Assembly (NCBI GenBank): GCA_964059195.1 | Contig: CAXKWD010000001.1 | Location: 118,229,751 to 118,293,750 of the forward strand | Length of the DNA stretch: 64,000 nt | Source of the DNA: Ectobius pallidus | Lineage: Eukaryota > Arthropoda > Insecta > Blattodea > Ectobiidae | Reading direction: 5' to 3' | Part shown: piece by piece, positions 44,891-56,821 of the stretch | Layout: every line of letters begins with the position of its first letter | Position numbering within the stretch: the stretch's first letter is position 1 | The notes under the pieces: model-generated | Told to the model about the DNA's origin: nothing | Seen by the model: only the letters and a program-made list of their open reading frames with translations | The model's database searches: none | Program-made: the position numbers and the translations under genes

Positions 44891-45643
44891 TAGGGCAAGG
44901 CATTTAATGACCTTAAAATAGTGAGAAAATGCAAAATAAAAAATGAATTTATGACATAAAAATAGTGAAAAATGACCAAATATTTTTTAAAAATTACCAA
45001 TGTTTCATTATTACTTATATTTAGTTTTTTAAGTAATGAATTGCTAAAAGCACTTTATTGGATGACAGTGCGTTATATATGAATTTACTATATAAAACAC
45101 ACTCATTTTATTACTAAAGAAGTAAGTAAATTTATACTTTTTGGTCACCGTTAGCGAAAAAAAAAAATCTTTCTGAACTGGCATGACCATCAAATTTCCC
45201 CTAGCAAATATGTGACGTTTAGGAATAAAAAAAACATATTTATTGTTTCAAGACAAACTGGTATGGTGTTTACAATAAACCTGAATTAAAATCAACTATG
45301 AACACTTGGCAGAGATTCTGAAATAAAAACGATTGTCTGTTGTCTGAAAGTAACGATTTGTACATCGAAAAGCTCCTCTCTACCTCCACTGAAACATAAC
45401 CTAAAATGCCAAAAAAGACCTATAAATGCAAAAAATGACATAAAAAAGCAGAAAATGACCTACAAATTGCAAAAAAATGACCTATCTCTTGAAAATGATG
45501 AAAAATGCAAAATAAAGCAAAAAAAATGCAAAAACAAATTGCCCTTATTTAATCAATTATTTAATTATACACGTTTATACATATTCAAGCTATCCTTTAA
45601 CCTTCACATAAAAAGATGCAAAATCACCAAATGCCTTGCCCTA
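44891..45643. mobile_element. hAT-type non-autonomous element
   Basis: The ends TAGGGCAAGGCATTTAATGA and, reversed, TAGGGCAAGGCATTTGGTGA share 15 perfect bases. The flanks GTAATTAG (44,883-44,890) and GTGATTAG (45,644-45,651) are a 7/8 8-bp target duplication. AAATGAC(C/A) motifs recur near both ends, as transposase-binding subterminal repeats of hAT elements do. No transposase is encoded; the frame at 45,455-45,754 crosses the right end and is spurious. Confidence 0.85.
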
Positions 45644-45651
45644 GTGATTAG

Positions 45652-46444
45652 TAAACTTATCATTTTTAATATAATCCTACAACGTGTAATTTATGCCCAC
45701 TTTATTCAGTTCTGTGGAGATCAGAATTATTTAGAAAGAGTATATTATAAGTAGGATGTAACTATTAATAATTAACTGAGTTTGTCTGATTTTCGCATTC
45801 GAAAAATAAATCTTTGAATTCCCTCAAACAAATGATACCCAAAATTATAGAAGTGTAAAACAGCAACCAAGTTGCGATGATCACCTATCATCTACCTAAA
45901 TAACCATGTGTTTAGCTACCTCCGGAATTTAATTGCACAAAATACTGCGTCGGTATACAGGGGATGAAAATTGATTGAAACCCATCTTTAAACGATTGAG
46001 GGGAAATAATAGGATCGTTACATGATTACTAGTACGACGTATTGAAATGATGCGGCGGCAAATTGCGAAAAAAAGAGGAACACATTATCGAGTCCACACC
46101 TCATTGCAAGCGGAGCGAGCGTACAGAGGAGAGAAAATGTTAAGTGAACTTCCGTCATTACTGGCATCATTGCCACAATTACAGCAGCGCTTTCCCGTTC
46201 CCAGCGTGAAAATATTACATCGATACAGTGCCCTAACTCGTTATTCCCTCTGTACAAAAATGCGTTCGAATTGAATCAGTCTGTTTGCTCAATGAATAGG
46301 CATTCAAAACGATACTCAGATATTATTGTCTGTAGGGAAAGAATGAAATTGCGTAAATTAATAAAGGTCATGAATCCGAAAGAGTATTCTGAATAAAGGC
46401 TACGGATAACACAAAATATAAGCCTAGGCATATTCCATTTTAAT
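45652..46444. other. Unannotated stretch with overlapping ORFs at 46.0-46.3 kb
   Basis: Two open frames of 75-79 codons overlap on opposite strands at 46,018-46,274 in GC-richer sequence. Neither is recognised and neither has supporting signals, so I do not call a gene. Confidence 0.3.
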
Positions 46445-46930
46445 AAAATCAAGTAAACTGATGTAACAAAGTGCCAGAATGCTTTTGTTTATTCATTGAT
46501 AATTGTAATTATGATATACAGAAAATAAGTAACTTTTTTTAAATGATTTCCGAGTTAAGCTCCAGATCGATTCATTAAGCAGGGATTCTTGAAGAACAAA
46601 GGTCTAGTTTGATAAGCATATGTGTAGCAATATATGAGCAGTGTTATTTGTCAAAGCTGAAATATTGGAACTTCCAAAGCAGTACATGAACACTGTAAAA
46701 CAATATGTTGTCATAAGAACTGATTTGCATTTGATAAATTCTTTCTAATACATTACCATAAAGTAGGCACTAAATTGGGCATTACTTCTGTACCAGTCAA
46801 CCGATTTGGTCCAAAATCAATAAGCTTCTTCCCCTGGACGTTATAAATGCGTATCCAAGTTTAATGAAAATCCCATAAACCATAGTTGAGTTATCGCATG
46901 TACACGCGTACCATTCTGGCACTTAATAAA
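46445..46930 (-). repeat. Family C repeat, copy 2, uninterrupted
   Basis: The minus strand runs from TTAAGTGCCAGAATGGTACG (ending 46,926) to CATTCTGGCACTTTGTTACA and the flanking CAGTTTACTTGATTTTATT. It is the empty-site version of 16,328-18,858: AATTACAATTATCAATG here corresponds to the sites on either side of the CACTG element there. Confidence 0.82.
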
Positions 46931-47589
46931 GAAAACGATAACTGAACAATCACGTGAACAAAAACAGGCCACGGAGTACAGGAAGGGCGTGAGTAACTGG
47001 ATGACGTATAGATGAAGAGTTTGGCTTGTCTTTCCTATACATGAGGTTTTAGAACAGGTATCTCATTTTTCCTCCATAAGCGGACCAACGCTGAAGAAGT
47101 AAGTTATATGCAGTAGGCTATACAGAATAAACGTAATCTGGGAGATAATCCTGGTTTTTATAGTGAACATTCGTTTCCAGGTATTAAATATAATTGAATT
47201 AAACCAGCTCCAGTGCATTGAGATACAGTATATGAAACATAAAAAGAGGTGATGAACTGATGAGTGAATGGATGGCAGAAGTTGAAGCGGACAGGTGGTG
47301 GGGTGGGTAGGGTGTTTGGATGGACTTGGTGGCTGACAGCTCGGAATGATAGCGCTGGTGGTTCCCCCTTCATAGAAAAAAGTCAATAGTCGCTGGAGGA
47401 AAAGTGAAGGGGGCGGACGAGAATGTATCCAGTTTTCCAACCATTTCTTATCGGGCTTAGGTTTTGGGAAGCAAGATACTCCCAAAATGTCATCCCGTCA
47501 TCAGATGACAGTATTTCTTTCCAAACACTGTACTCATGCTATTTCCTTTCTGAAAATCCTTAGGTACGAATACAGATACAATCTAGTTA
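46931..47589. other. Unannotated stretch
   Basis: Open frames on the minus strand at 47,063-47,485 are not recognised and are probably chance. Confidence 0.35.
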
Positions 47590-47689
47590 TATAGGAAAAA
47601 GTAATGTCAGTATTAAAATAGCAGAAATTTCCTTTAAATTTCTATTCTGTGCATGCAGTTCAATGTTTTTAAAATCCTTAATGCTGGAT

Positions 47690-48560
47690 GCTAATATTTC
47701 AATAAAGGTATTCGAAATAAAGGTGTCAGATATGAAGATCCCATCTCTCCCAAGCTCTCTAGAGGCAATATTCAGAAATCTAAACTGGACCCGTCGAAGA
47801 AGAGGGATAAATATCAATGGGAGAAGGCTGACCAATCTAAGGTTGCAGACGACGTTGTGCTTTTTGCAAAATTAGCGGCCGGACCGCAGAAAATACAAGA
47901 TAACTAAATCAGGTAATTGTAGAAATAGTCCTAAACCCAGATAAGACAAAAGTAATGACCAACTCAACAGAGACACCAATCATAATAGACGCAATGCCGA
48001 TACAGTACTACAAGGAATATGTTTACCTGGGCCATTTAATCAGTCTTAATGAAAGCAGGGACAAAGAACTCCGGAGAAGAATAAGTCTAGTATGGGGCAA
48101 GTTCTGGAATCTCAAATTCATTCTACTGGAGAACATCAATGTGAAAGTAAGATTGGAAGCCCTAAACACCTGCAACATACCGGACCTTTTATACGGCTAC
48201 CAAACATGGTCGCTCACAAACGCACATACTAAACTGATTCAAACATGTCAACGCAAAATGGAGAGGGAGGTATTAGGAACTAATCTCCAAGACACGATAA
48301 CAAACGAAGATTTGAGACTGAGAAGTGGTGCTGAAGATGCAGCAAAGGTAGCAGCAAGACTAAAATGGAGACGGGGAGGACTCAACCAAGGCAGATGGGC
48401 ATACGCCACAACAGTTTGGGACCCAAGGACAGGCAAAAGGAGCAGAGGTAGACCAAGAAGAAGACGGGCACAACAACTTTTGGAAACAGCGGGACCACAA
48501 TGGACAAGAACAGCCAAGGAAAGAAAAAATGGAAAGAACTATGTTAAATTTAGAAAATAG
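47690..48560 (+). pseudogene. LINE (RTE-like) RT end and C-terminal domain
   Basis: The first frame (to 47,873) holds LEAIFRNLNWTRRRRGININ and GRRLTNLR. A single-base deletion then removes the frame just before ADDVVLFAKL, which is readable in the next frame, so the catalytic FADD block is split. The frame 47,955-48,560 (201 codons) carries YVYLGHLISLNESRDKELRR, LEALNTCNIPDLLYGYQTWS, LIQTCQRKMEREVLG and TTVWDPRTGKRSRGRPRRRR. This is the C-terminal half of an endonuclease-reverse transcriptase of the type that ends YGAQTW...KMER...RPxxRW. The endonuclease and most of the RT are missing. It differs from the LINEs at 21, 29 and 38 kb. Confidence 0.88.
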
Positions 48561-48732
48561 CTAGAAGAACTAAAAGTGAAGTGAAGTAAGGTGCACTACA
48601 AAGAGTGGAAGTGATCAGATGGATGTGCATACAGGTAGATAGAGAATAATTTAGATAAAGCTCACAGAGACTAGCTCTCCCTATGAGTTTAACTGATCCA
48701 TTCCTACCGGAAAGTAGGAGGCCATTGCCTAC
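48561..48732. other. Short stretch between LINE and foldback
   Basis: Possibly the LINE 3' untranslated end; no tail repeat is visible. Confidence 0.3.
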
Positions 48733-49091
48733 TAGGGATGTTACGGGCATTCGAAATGTGAATGTGAAATTCTTTTAATATACGTTATTCGTAGTACGTT
48801 AGGCACTGCAGTAATATTAATTATCAATATTACATATTATAATATGTAATATTATGTAATATTATAATATGTAATATTATGTAATATTATAATATGTAAT
48901 ATTGATAATTAATATTACTGCAGTGCCTAACGTACTACGAATAACGTATTTGAGACTGATGTAATATGTATTTATGTAATATTATAATATGTAATATTGA
49001 TCATTAATATTACTGCAGTGCCTAACGTACTACGAATAACGTATTTTAAAAGAATTTCACATTCACATTTCGAATGCCCGTAACATCCCTA
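48733..49091. mobile_element. Foldback element with long inverted arms
   Basis: The outer 100-plus bases are inverted copies (TAGGGATGTTACGGGCATTC at the left and its complement at the right). The arm end GCACTGCAGTAATATTAAT occurs once on the left and twice on the right (48,906-48,950 and 49,000-49,045), so the right arm is partly duplicated. The centre is built of TAATATTATAATATGTAATA palindromes. No coding capacity and no clear target duplication. The TAGGGATG ends recall hAT elements. Confidence 0.75.
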
Positions 49092-50152
49092 GTTATTTGT
49101 AACATAATAAATACACTGATGATGTATGAAGCAGTTCCTTTCCACGGTTAGCGAGGATAAATACATTAATAATTGCAAGTTGGAATGGCCACTCCATGTA
49201 GAACTACGGTAGGTTACCATGTAGCCTAACTATAATATCAAGAAATTAAATTACATCCATCACAACATATGAAATGGGAATTGGGTTTTATTTACATATT
49301 CTACAATAAAAATTTTAGAGTCAATAATAAACACAGGTTTAAATAGCATTCGATGGGGCAAACGAGACAGATTTTAGGATTAAAAAAATGAAGTCCGTTT
49401 TTTTTTTTTTTTAACGAATATTTATAATTATAACGATAAAAATTTTAATAATCATAAATCTGAATCTTCCCACATCTAGTCTACGGAGTATATTTGTATA
49501 CATCTTTTCTATCTTTATTATATGTCGTAGTTCCAGGACCCGAAAAATAAATATCTACTCCAGCAATTTGGGTATCGTAAAACATGGTATTTTAAATTAT
49601 TATATAACACTAACGAAATGAAAAAAAAAAACAAAGCAAATGAGTTTCATGATTGAAATGGTTGCTATGAAGCTAAGATTAATAGAATTTTGCACTATTT
49701 TTGTGATTCGTTATGTGTAGAGTTGAAAAATGCTCTTTCTATTCTCCGTAATTTTCCATATCTTAAAGTTTTGTATATATTGTGATAATTTCTCAACGTA
49801 TTTTCCGTTAAAACATAAAAATATATATACAGTCCATATTCTGGCTATTGAATTTCAATTATGAAATTATTTTGAATAGATGCATTTAAAATACATTATA
49901 GGACTGTCAGCAATCATTTGTTGAGTTTAGTTGCATCTTGTAGAAGTTTTTCTGTGAAAACTGGTAACAGTTTCAATATGCCGAAATTAGCAGAATCTAT
50001 CAGTTCCAAATGTTTATCAAAGCTACTAGTCAAATTCATATGTTCCCTGATACCCAATCCGATTATTGTAACTAGGTGAAACACATGGTTGCCATTTTAG
50101 GTCATATTTAATTGCATACTCAGTTAAAAATAAATACACGTGTATTTACAAA
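49092..50152. other. Unannotated AT-rich stretch
   Basis: Nothing recognised. Confidence 0.45.
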
Positions 50153-50455
50153 TGTAGCGTAGTGGTTGAGGCGCTGCCCTACAAACTGGAAGGTCGCGGG
50201 TTCGATTCCCGATGAGGTCGTTGAGATTTTTCAATTGGCCTAATCCTTCTGGTGGCACTATGGCCCTGGGGTCGACTCAGCCTCTAACAGAAATGAGTAC
50301 CAGGAGCAATCCTGGGGGTAAAGGCGGCCGGTGCGTAAGGCTGACAACCTTACCACCTTCATGTGCCGAATGTCCAAAATCTGGGAGACTCAACCTCCTG
50401 GAACCCTCTGGGCCTCCATGGCCTGAATAGGGATTACTTTACCTTTATCTCTATC
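50153..50455 (+). repeat. SINE family 2, copy 2
   Basis: Plus-strand TAGCGTAGTGGTTGAGGCGC (A-box region) and GCGGGTTCGATTCCCGATGA (B box), with a body matching 15,144-15,453 read reversed, ending TTACTTTACC. It lacks the first few bases of that copy. The target duplication is unclear. Confidence 0.9.
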
Positions 50456-52601
50456 TTTTTAGTATATATTATTCTTTTTCTTTTTATCAAAAATCTCTGA
50501 CAGATCCACTAACACGAAAAGCAATATTAGTTAAAGGAAGGTTAACACAGACGACTAGGAAATATAAAATGAATTATTGTATGCACCTACTCAAGAACAT
50601 AATGATTTTTTACAGAAATATACGTTAACTGTCTTCCTCGCATTACATTTTTGGATCTGTAAAAATAATTATAACAACAAATTCTCACGATACGCTAATA
50701 AAATGAAAGTTATCGTCCTATACTCCAGGATAATTGGGTGCAAGCAAATAATAAAATTGAGATATTATTTAAAAATTAATAACATATTTAATTAACGTAA
50801 GCCTCAATTTTTAAGCAGTAGTCCCATACCCGTATTGCGCTAGTTGGATCACAGAGATTGTTGACCGCAACAAAAATTTAATGTTTAATTTTAAAAACAT
50901 ATAGGCCTATATCAAACCTACTGCCTAGAAATAAGATGTTATTTTCCGTATTTCCAAACTTATTTCTAGGATAAATTTATTTTGTATAAAATAGAGCTCT
51001 GTATAGCCTAAGTATGTAATGTTAAATTTAGAGTATTTTATATTTTGCAGTAGTTTTATTGTTTATAATATTTTGTTCCTTTTAATTGTTATACTAAATA
51101 ATTGTCGATTATAGAGTTGCTTTAGTATCAGTTCATTACTGCAGGAGTAGTGCTAGTAGCTTATAAGTTTAGAGTAATATTATTTTGTGATATTTGCACT
51201 AGTTTTAGTTCATTAATCCGTACGTAAGCGTACGTACTGGTATATCTACATCTGGTGGTAAAAGATAACATTTACACCGAACAAATACTAAAACCGCCGA
51301 TCACCACACTTCCCTTTGTACGATGTAATTAAGTCCTGGGAAACGTTCTGTTATTTCATTCTATCTTCCTGCCTGCACGACTGATTTAGCGTAATACTGA
51401 GTAGTCTATCATGGCTTATATCAAATATAACATTGAGCTGTTTACAAATATCGTACGACCTGCCATTGCTTATCACATTTCTTTGAAAGTAGAGTTGCAT
51501 TCACATAAATTGTTAGTAATTCCATTAACTTATTATTATTATTATTATTATTATAAAACACATATAAACAACCATGTATGATCCTTTTATTAAAAAAAGA
51601 CCCCAGAACTCAAGTAGTCTTGTATATTTAATGTATCTTCCACGACATATGACTGAAATAATTTTATAGGATAAGGGATTTAATCGACTTACCTGGCGTT
51701 GCAGGTGTAATTCTAATCTCTATAAAATTAAGACATAATTAATAATAACACTGTAAATCCTAAACAAGCGTCTAAAAATATAAAACAATTATTTTAAAAG
51801 TACTTTAAATAAAACATTTCTGTACGAAATTGTTTAAAGTAAACAATAACCACTGTCGTTAAGTACCTATCTGTTGATTCTGGTGGTAATCTATATTATT
51901 ATATCACTGTTGCATATTCTTAAAGTTTCAAGCCATTGCTTCCTGTAATATTAGACAAGACATTTTCAATATACTCCAAATATGAATATCCTTGTCTCAG
52001 AATCTATGGGATATTCATATTAACAACAATGACATTCTACTAGTTTTATCTGACAAGTTCATACACAACTCACTCGAGCCTGAAGCAGAGACTGAGCGCC
52101 GTTATTGTAACGTCAGTTAGGATTTTTATTAAGTTTCGTTACTATGTGATTTTTTAAAATTGTATTACTATCATATCAATTTGAGTTTAGGCGTGGCAGC
52201 TTTGTTAGCTCAGCCACCCAATGCCATTTCTGGTGAATGAGGTGCATAGAACACAAATGGAGTAACTCCAAAATTTAATTTCTAAAACGATGGTTTAACA
52301 GTTTCAAAAGTGGGAATTATTTTCAGAGGACTAGTGCCTAAGTCCATTGCTTCAACTATTTTACCATATATAGTTGTATTTGACAGGATCTGAATCAGGA
52401 TACTGTACTTATTTAGGTCTAATGACTTCTTTGAGGCTAAATGTATAATTCATTTTATGTGAACCACTTGTGCTTTGAACACCTCAATAATAATATTTTT
52501 AATGTGTTTCATCGTTATGAATAAAATTCATCTGATGTGTCTTTATCATGAAACTGTTGAATTATTATACAAAATAAAAAAAAAAAAATTATGTGTTTGT
52601 G
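50456..52601. other. Unannotated stretch
   Basis: Contains an ATT repeat at 51,530-51,553. Otherwise no recognised gene, repeat or RNA in about 2.1 kb. Confidence 0.4.
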
Positions 52602-52613
52602 GATGTATTTATT

Positions 52614-52936
52614 GACCGCCGGCTTGGTCTTGTGGTTAGCGTCGCTGACTTCAGATCCGTCGGCCCGGATTTGATCCCCGGTACCTCCTCGGATTTTTCT
52701 GAGGTAGAGAGGTCTGGAAGGGGTGCACTCAGCCTCGTGATTCAAATTGACGAGCTACTTGATATAGAAGTAGCGGCTCCGGTCATGAAAACCACCATTA
52801 ACGGCCGTGGGTGTCGGCATGCTGACCTCATGCCCCCAATCCTGCCATCTATCTGTGGTAGATGACACAACAGTCGGGTGGTAGGCCAAGTCCCTCAAGG
52901 GATGTAGCGCCACGGAGTTTAGTTTAGTTTAGTTTA
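52614..52936 (+). repeat. SINE family 1, full-length copy with target duplication
   Basis: Starts GACCGCCGGCTTGGTCTTGT (A-box region GGTTAGCGTC), has GGATTTGATCCCCGG as its B box, and ends in TTTAG repeats. The 12-base GATGTATTTATT occurs exactly at 52,602-52,613 and 52,937-52,948. This is a clean retroposed SINE. Confidence 0.93.
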
Positions 52937-52948
52937 GATGTATTTATT

Positions 52949-53329
52949 ACATTAATTGCTATTTACAGTAAAAATTTCAAGCAATTACACGGGTTCGCAA
53001 AGATCATACGTGCTTTCCACAATGCAAAAGAACAGAATATGAAATAAATATTTGTAGTCTACATATTTAATTAATAAACACATTAAGTCTACCCGTTACA
53101 ATGCAGTAGAAATATTGGTTATACTCGTATATCTCTTGTTTAAATTGCAGACGAAGTTTTATTATTGTAGGCCTACTGTAATTTTTATGAGTCTTGAAAA
53201 TTTACAAAATACCTTCCATGCTTAAATTGATTATGTCCAAACCACAGGTCCATATTCGAAACAGGGCAACAGTCCTTGCATATACTATACTGTATATCCC
53301 GTATGGTAGATAACGAAAAGGTTTAGTAT
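52949..53329. other. Unannotated stretch
   Basis: Nothing recognised. Confidence 0.4.
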
Positions 53330-54216
53330 ATTGCGATACTAGTTCCGTAAGCGGTGCATAAGGATCGAGGAAAGAGTTTCCGAGATCCGTTATGCGCTTA
53401 CGGAACGAGTATTGCATGCTATTTTTTTGCACGATGATTATTTATATGAATTTAATTATATTAATTGAGATATTAGCTGAAAATATTATGTGTATACATT
53501 ACTGAAGATAGATGTTATATTTCAGAAAGTGATTCGTATGTGTTGGATGTTATGGGGACTGAATATTTGTCCTGTTAAAGCCGCCACAAACTGGGGGGCC
53601 TTAGTTCCGGTCTTCGATAAAGGCTTGTATTATGATGGTTTTACTTACGGCACGTGTGCTTTTTGTCGTTTTTACAGCACTGAGATTTCTTTTGTTTTCA
53701 TAGCAACTAGATTGCGTGTGGGAATGTCAAGTTACGATCCATGGCAACAGTATTCGTAAGTACCACTAATTAGTTACATCGTTCAAAATAGTAGCCTATA
53801 TTGCGATACAAGTGCCGTAAGCGATGCATACGGATCGAGGAAAGAGTTTTTTTCAATTTCCGAGATCCGTTATGCGCTTACGGCACGAGTATTGCATGGT
53901 ATTTTTTGCACGATGATTATTTATATCAATTTAATTATATTAATTGTGATATTACCTGAAAATAATAAGTATATACATTCTTGAAGATATATGTTTATTT
54001 CGGATAGTGATTCGCATGTGTTTGTTGTTATGCGAACCGAATATTTGTCCTGGGGGGCCTTGTCCATAAAAGGTTGTATTATGATGTGCCGTAAGTGAAT
54101 TCATAACCGCACGGAAACACTTACCGCACATAGCAACAAGTTTGCGTGTGGGAATGTTAACTTACGATCCACGGCAACAATATTAGTAAGTACCACTAAT
54201 TAGTTACGTCGTGCAA
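53330..54216 (+). repeat. Tandem pair of a hairpin-plus-TIR repeat
   Basis: Unit 1 is about 53,330-53,795 and unit 2 about 53,802-54,216. Each starts with a hairpin made of GTAAGCGRTGCATA and GATCCGTTATGCGCTTACGG. A segment follows, bounded by TTTTTTGCACGATGATTATT and, reversed, TTTTGNACGAYGTAACTAAT ends. Internal blocks (GCGTGTGGGAATGT, GTAAGTACCACTAATTAGTT) match between units. The 89-codon frame in unit 1 is not kept in unit 2, so it is not coding. Confidence 0.8.
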
Positions 54217-55671
54217 AAACAATTTTACAGTACCACTCAGCAATAACAACAGATGTACTATGGTCTAGTTATCTGAAAACCGTCTCTTCACTTACTTCAT
54301 AAGCTGATGAGGAAAACCCACATGCAATACTCCACATCATGTAATCTGTTCCGATCTAGTTGCGAACCAGTGCCCACAGTGATCGGCCATCACATAATAT
54401 TCGATGTATGCAGCATTCACGTGAACACCTTAATGACTATGATGAGGTTTCATACGCACGACCTACACAAAGTCTAAATACTTCCCTCCCACGCACGCCC
54501 ATCTATCAATAATTGCTTGGCATAGGCTAATACTTGAATTCCCTTTGATCACTTATTACAGGTGTTCCTGAACCTCTTTTATCAGTGACAGGTCTACGTG
54601 TCTTTATTATAGGCCTAGGCCCGAACACCTTTGATGTTTAATACAACAAAGAGTGTAAAATTATTAAGCTCAAAAATAGTGTAAGAACCTTTTAAAACGA
54701 CACTCTGAAAATACATAGAAGGAAATTTTCAATAGAAATCTTATATTCTTAATGACTATACTGCTCATATGCCGCATGTTTCATATTGGCCAATAACGTT
54801 TAGCAATTCCTCGAATATAGACCAATCACGATCGTGTATTTTATAATATGCAATAATACACATACGAATGCAATTTTATCTTATAAAACGCCAGCACGTA
54901 AGGCATCAACATGGGATGATTTAATACGTCACATGCTGCCGTTTAAGCAGAATGAAAACACATTATTTTATGCAACATAAATTGTTTGGAAATTGCAAAA
55001 ATATAAAATAATGTAGGCCTACATTGATTAAAAACACAATTTCGACATGGTGCAAGTCAAGTTCATGTGCTTTTATTCTGTTCTGCTGTTAGCTTAGCCG
55101 AATTATGTTACCTTTGTCTTATATGCACCAATGGTATCATTGGTCACAGCATGGTAACTCGAATCGATCTATTGATGGTTGATTCATAGTATGCAGTGAC
55201 TCGCAGCTGTTAGTTTTTTTTTATATAACAAAGCACTAAAGTAATTATTATTTGTATAATTCGTTTTTATTCATAGAATAGGCTAGTCTTAATAAATCCA
55301 ACTCGAGTTTATGAGTTTCATTAGGTAAATTCGCTCTATCGATAAACTCGTCAACTGCCTTGGGATTTCTTATGATAAAACTGTAAGCCCATAGGCACAT
55401 TTAATACAGTTTGTAGTTCTGTATGTGTTATTTTTGCTACAGCATCTCCTTTTACATTTTATTTTGAGAAGCTTTACATTAGCAGTCCGGTTAACATTTC
55501 TTGGATCTCAAATCTCCTCTTAGGGACATATTATAAGGCATCTCTTTTATTAATTTTGTATACAAAAGGAAAGTAATCAGAGCCATGCACTTGGACACAC
55601 ATGCAATATGTTAAAATGATGTAAGCTTAGGCCTACATGAACTAGTATACTATAAGGGCCTGTAGGTTGTG
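54217..55671. other. Unannotated stretch with a promoter-like patch
   Basis: At 54,785-54,900, two CCAAT motifs precede TTATAAAACG (about 54,889). This is compatible with a core promoter, but the first ATG downstream opens only two codons and no exon is recognised. Confidence 0.25.
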
Positions 55672-55770
55672 ATTTTAAGTGCCAGTATGGTACTTTATGA
55701 GATTCCATGGCAGCATGAATGAAAACTGAAAGGGATTTAACCCAAAATTTCAATTATTTTCGTTTTCTAA
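55672..55770 (+). repeat. Family C left-end fragment
   Basis: TTAAGTGCCAGTATGGTACT and the following TGAGA match the left end of family C at 16,334 with one change; similarity fades after about 40 bases. Confidence 0.45.
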
Positions 55771-56821
55771 TTGAGCTATATACGACTACATCTGAGTTAA
55801 AATAGATTTTTCACCGACGCTCAGCTATAAAAATTAAAAATACAACCTAATATAAAACATACCTTAAGCCTATCATACTATCACATACGTGTAACATAAA
55901 TTACTAGTTTAGAATGTAAACTTATATATAAACAGTAAGTTAGTCCAAATCATTGTTAAAAATTCTTAAAACTGTTATAAAATATTCAAATCCATAAAAA
56001 TGTATATTATGCTAAAACGCGTTCATTTTCTTCTTTATTGCGAAGCGTTTCGGAATTAATTGGCCATACACGAAGAAAGAATATGTGATTCGTTTAGGTT
56101 TTATTTGCAAACGTCTCACCACACGAAGGGTTATAAGGGTCCCTTTGTGAGCAAGTGGAAAACCGATTTTTGCGGCCGTCTCTAACTAGCCGATTCAGCC
56201 GCAATAGGAAATTCGGAAACGCCAGAACCCCAAGAAAACCTGAAAAATCTCAACTCTTCCATGAAAATTGAACTATTCTTGCTGAGATTCAAACGCGGTT
56301 CCAAGAAACTGATATCACGTATCACGTATAACAATCTTGAAACAAGAAATAGAAATAAGAAATAGTCTGCACATTGCATTTAGTGTGATATACAACAGCC
56401 ATGTGATTTATTAGAGAATTATTGTTCATTTGCATGACGATGTTTTTTTTTTTTTCTTTCTTACTTACTCTACTCTTTCTTTATACTACAAGCGACTACG
56501 ATTGAACCGTGATTATTCCAAAACTTTAAGATATACCGTAACTAATATCACCGCGAAAACGTTTGTTACCGTTCATTTCCAAGTGAAAAATGCATAGGAA
56601 GTGGCAAGGAGTGTTAGGAAATTTAGAATAAATTCAATTTCGTGACCTCCTCCTCCTTCACATGAGGCTGGTAGCATAGTGGGGGTGTTATTGATCCACT
56701 GGCTGCTTCTGTTCTCCCAGCCAAATGTTTCTTAACATTCAACCACCACCAGTCCTCGTACAACTTGCCACTTCCAACACATTTCTTTCAAACTTTGCCC
56801 GTTATTATTATCGCCACTCAT
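55771..56821. other. Unannotated stretch
   Basis: Nothing recognised apart from a short T-rich run near 56,443. Confidence 0.4.

Noticed and set aside
53490..53759. 89-codon ORF in the tandem repeat
   Set aside because: Not preserved in the second repeat unit.
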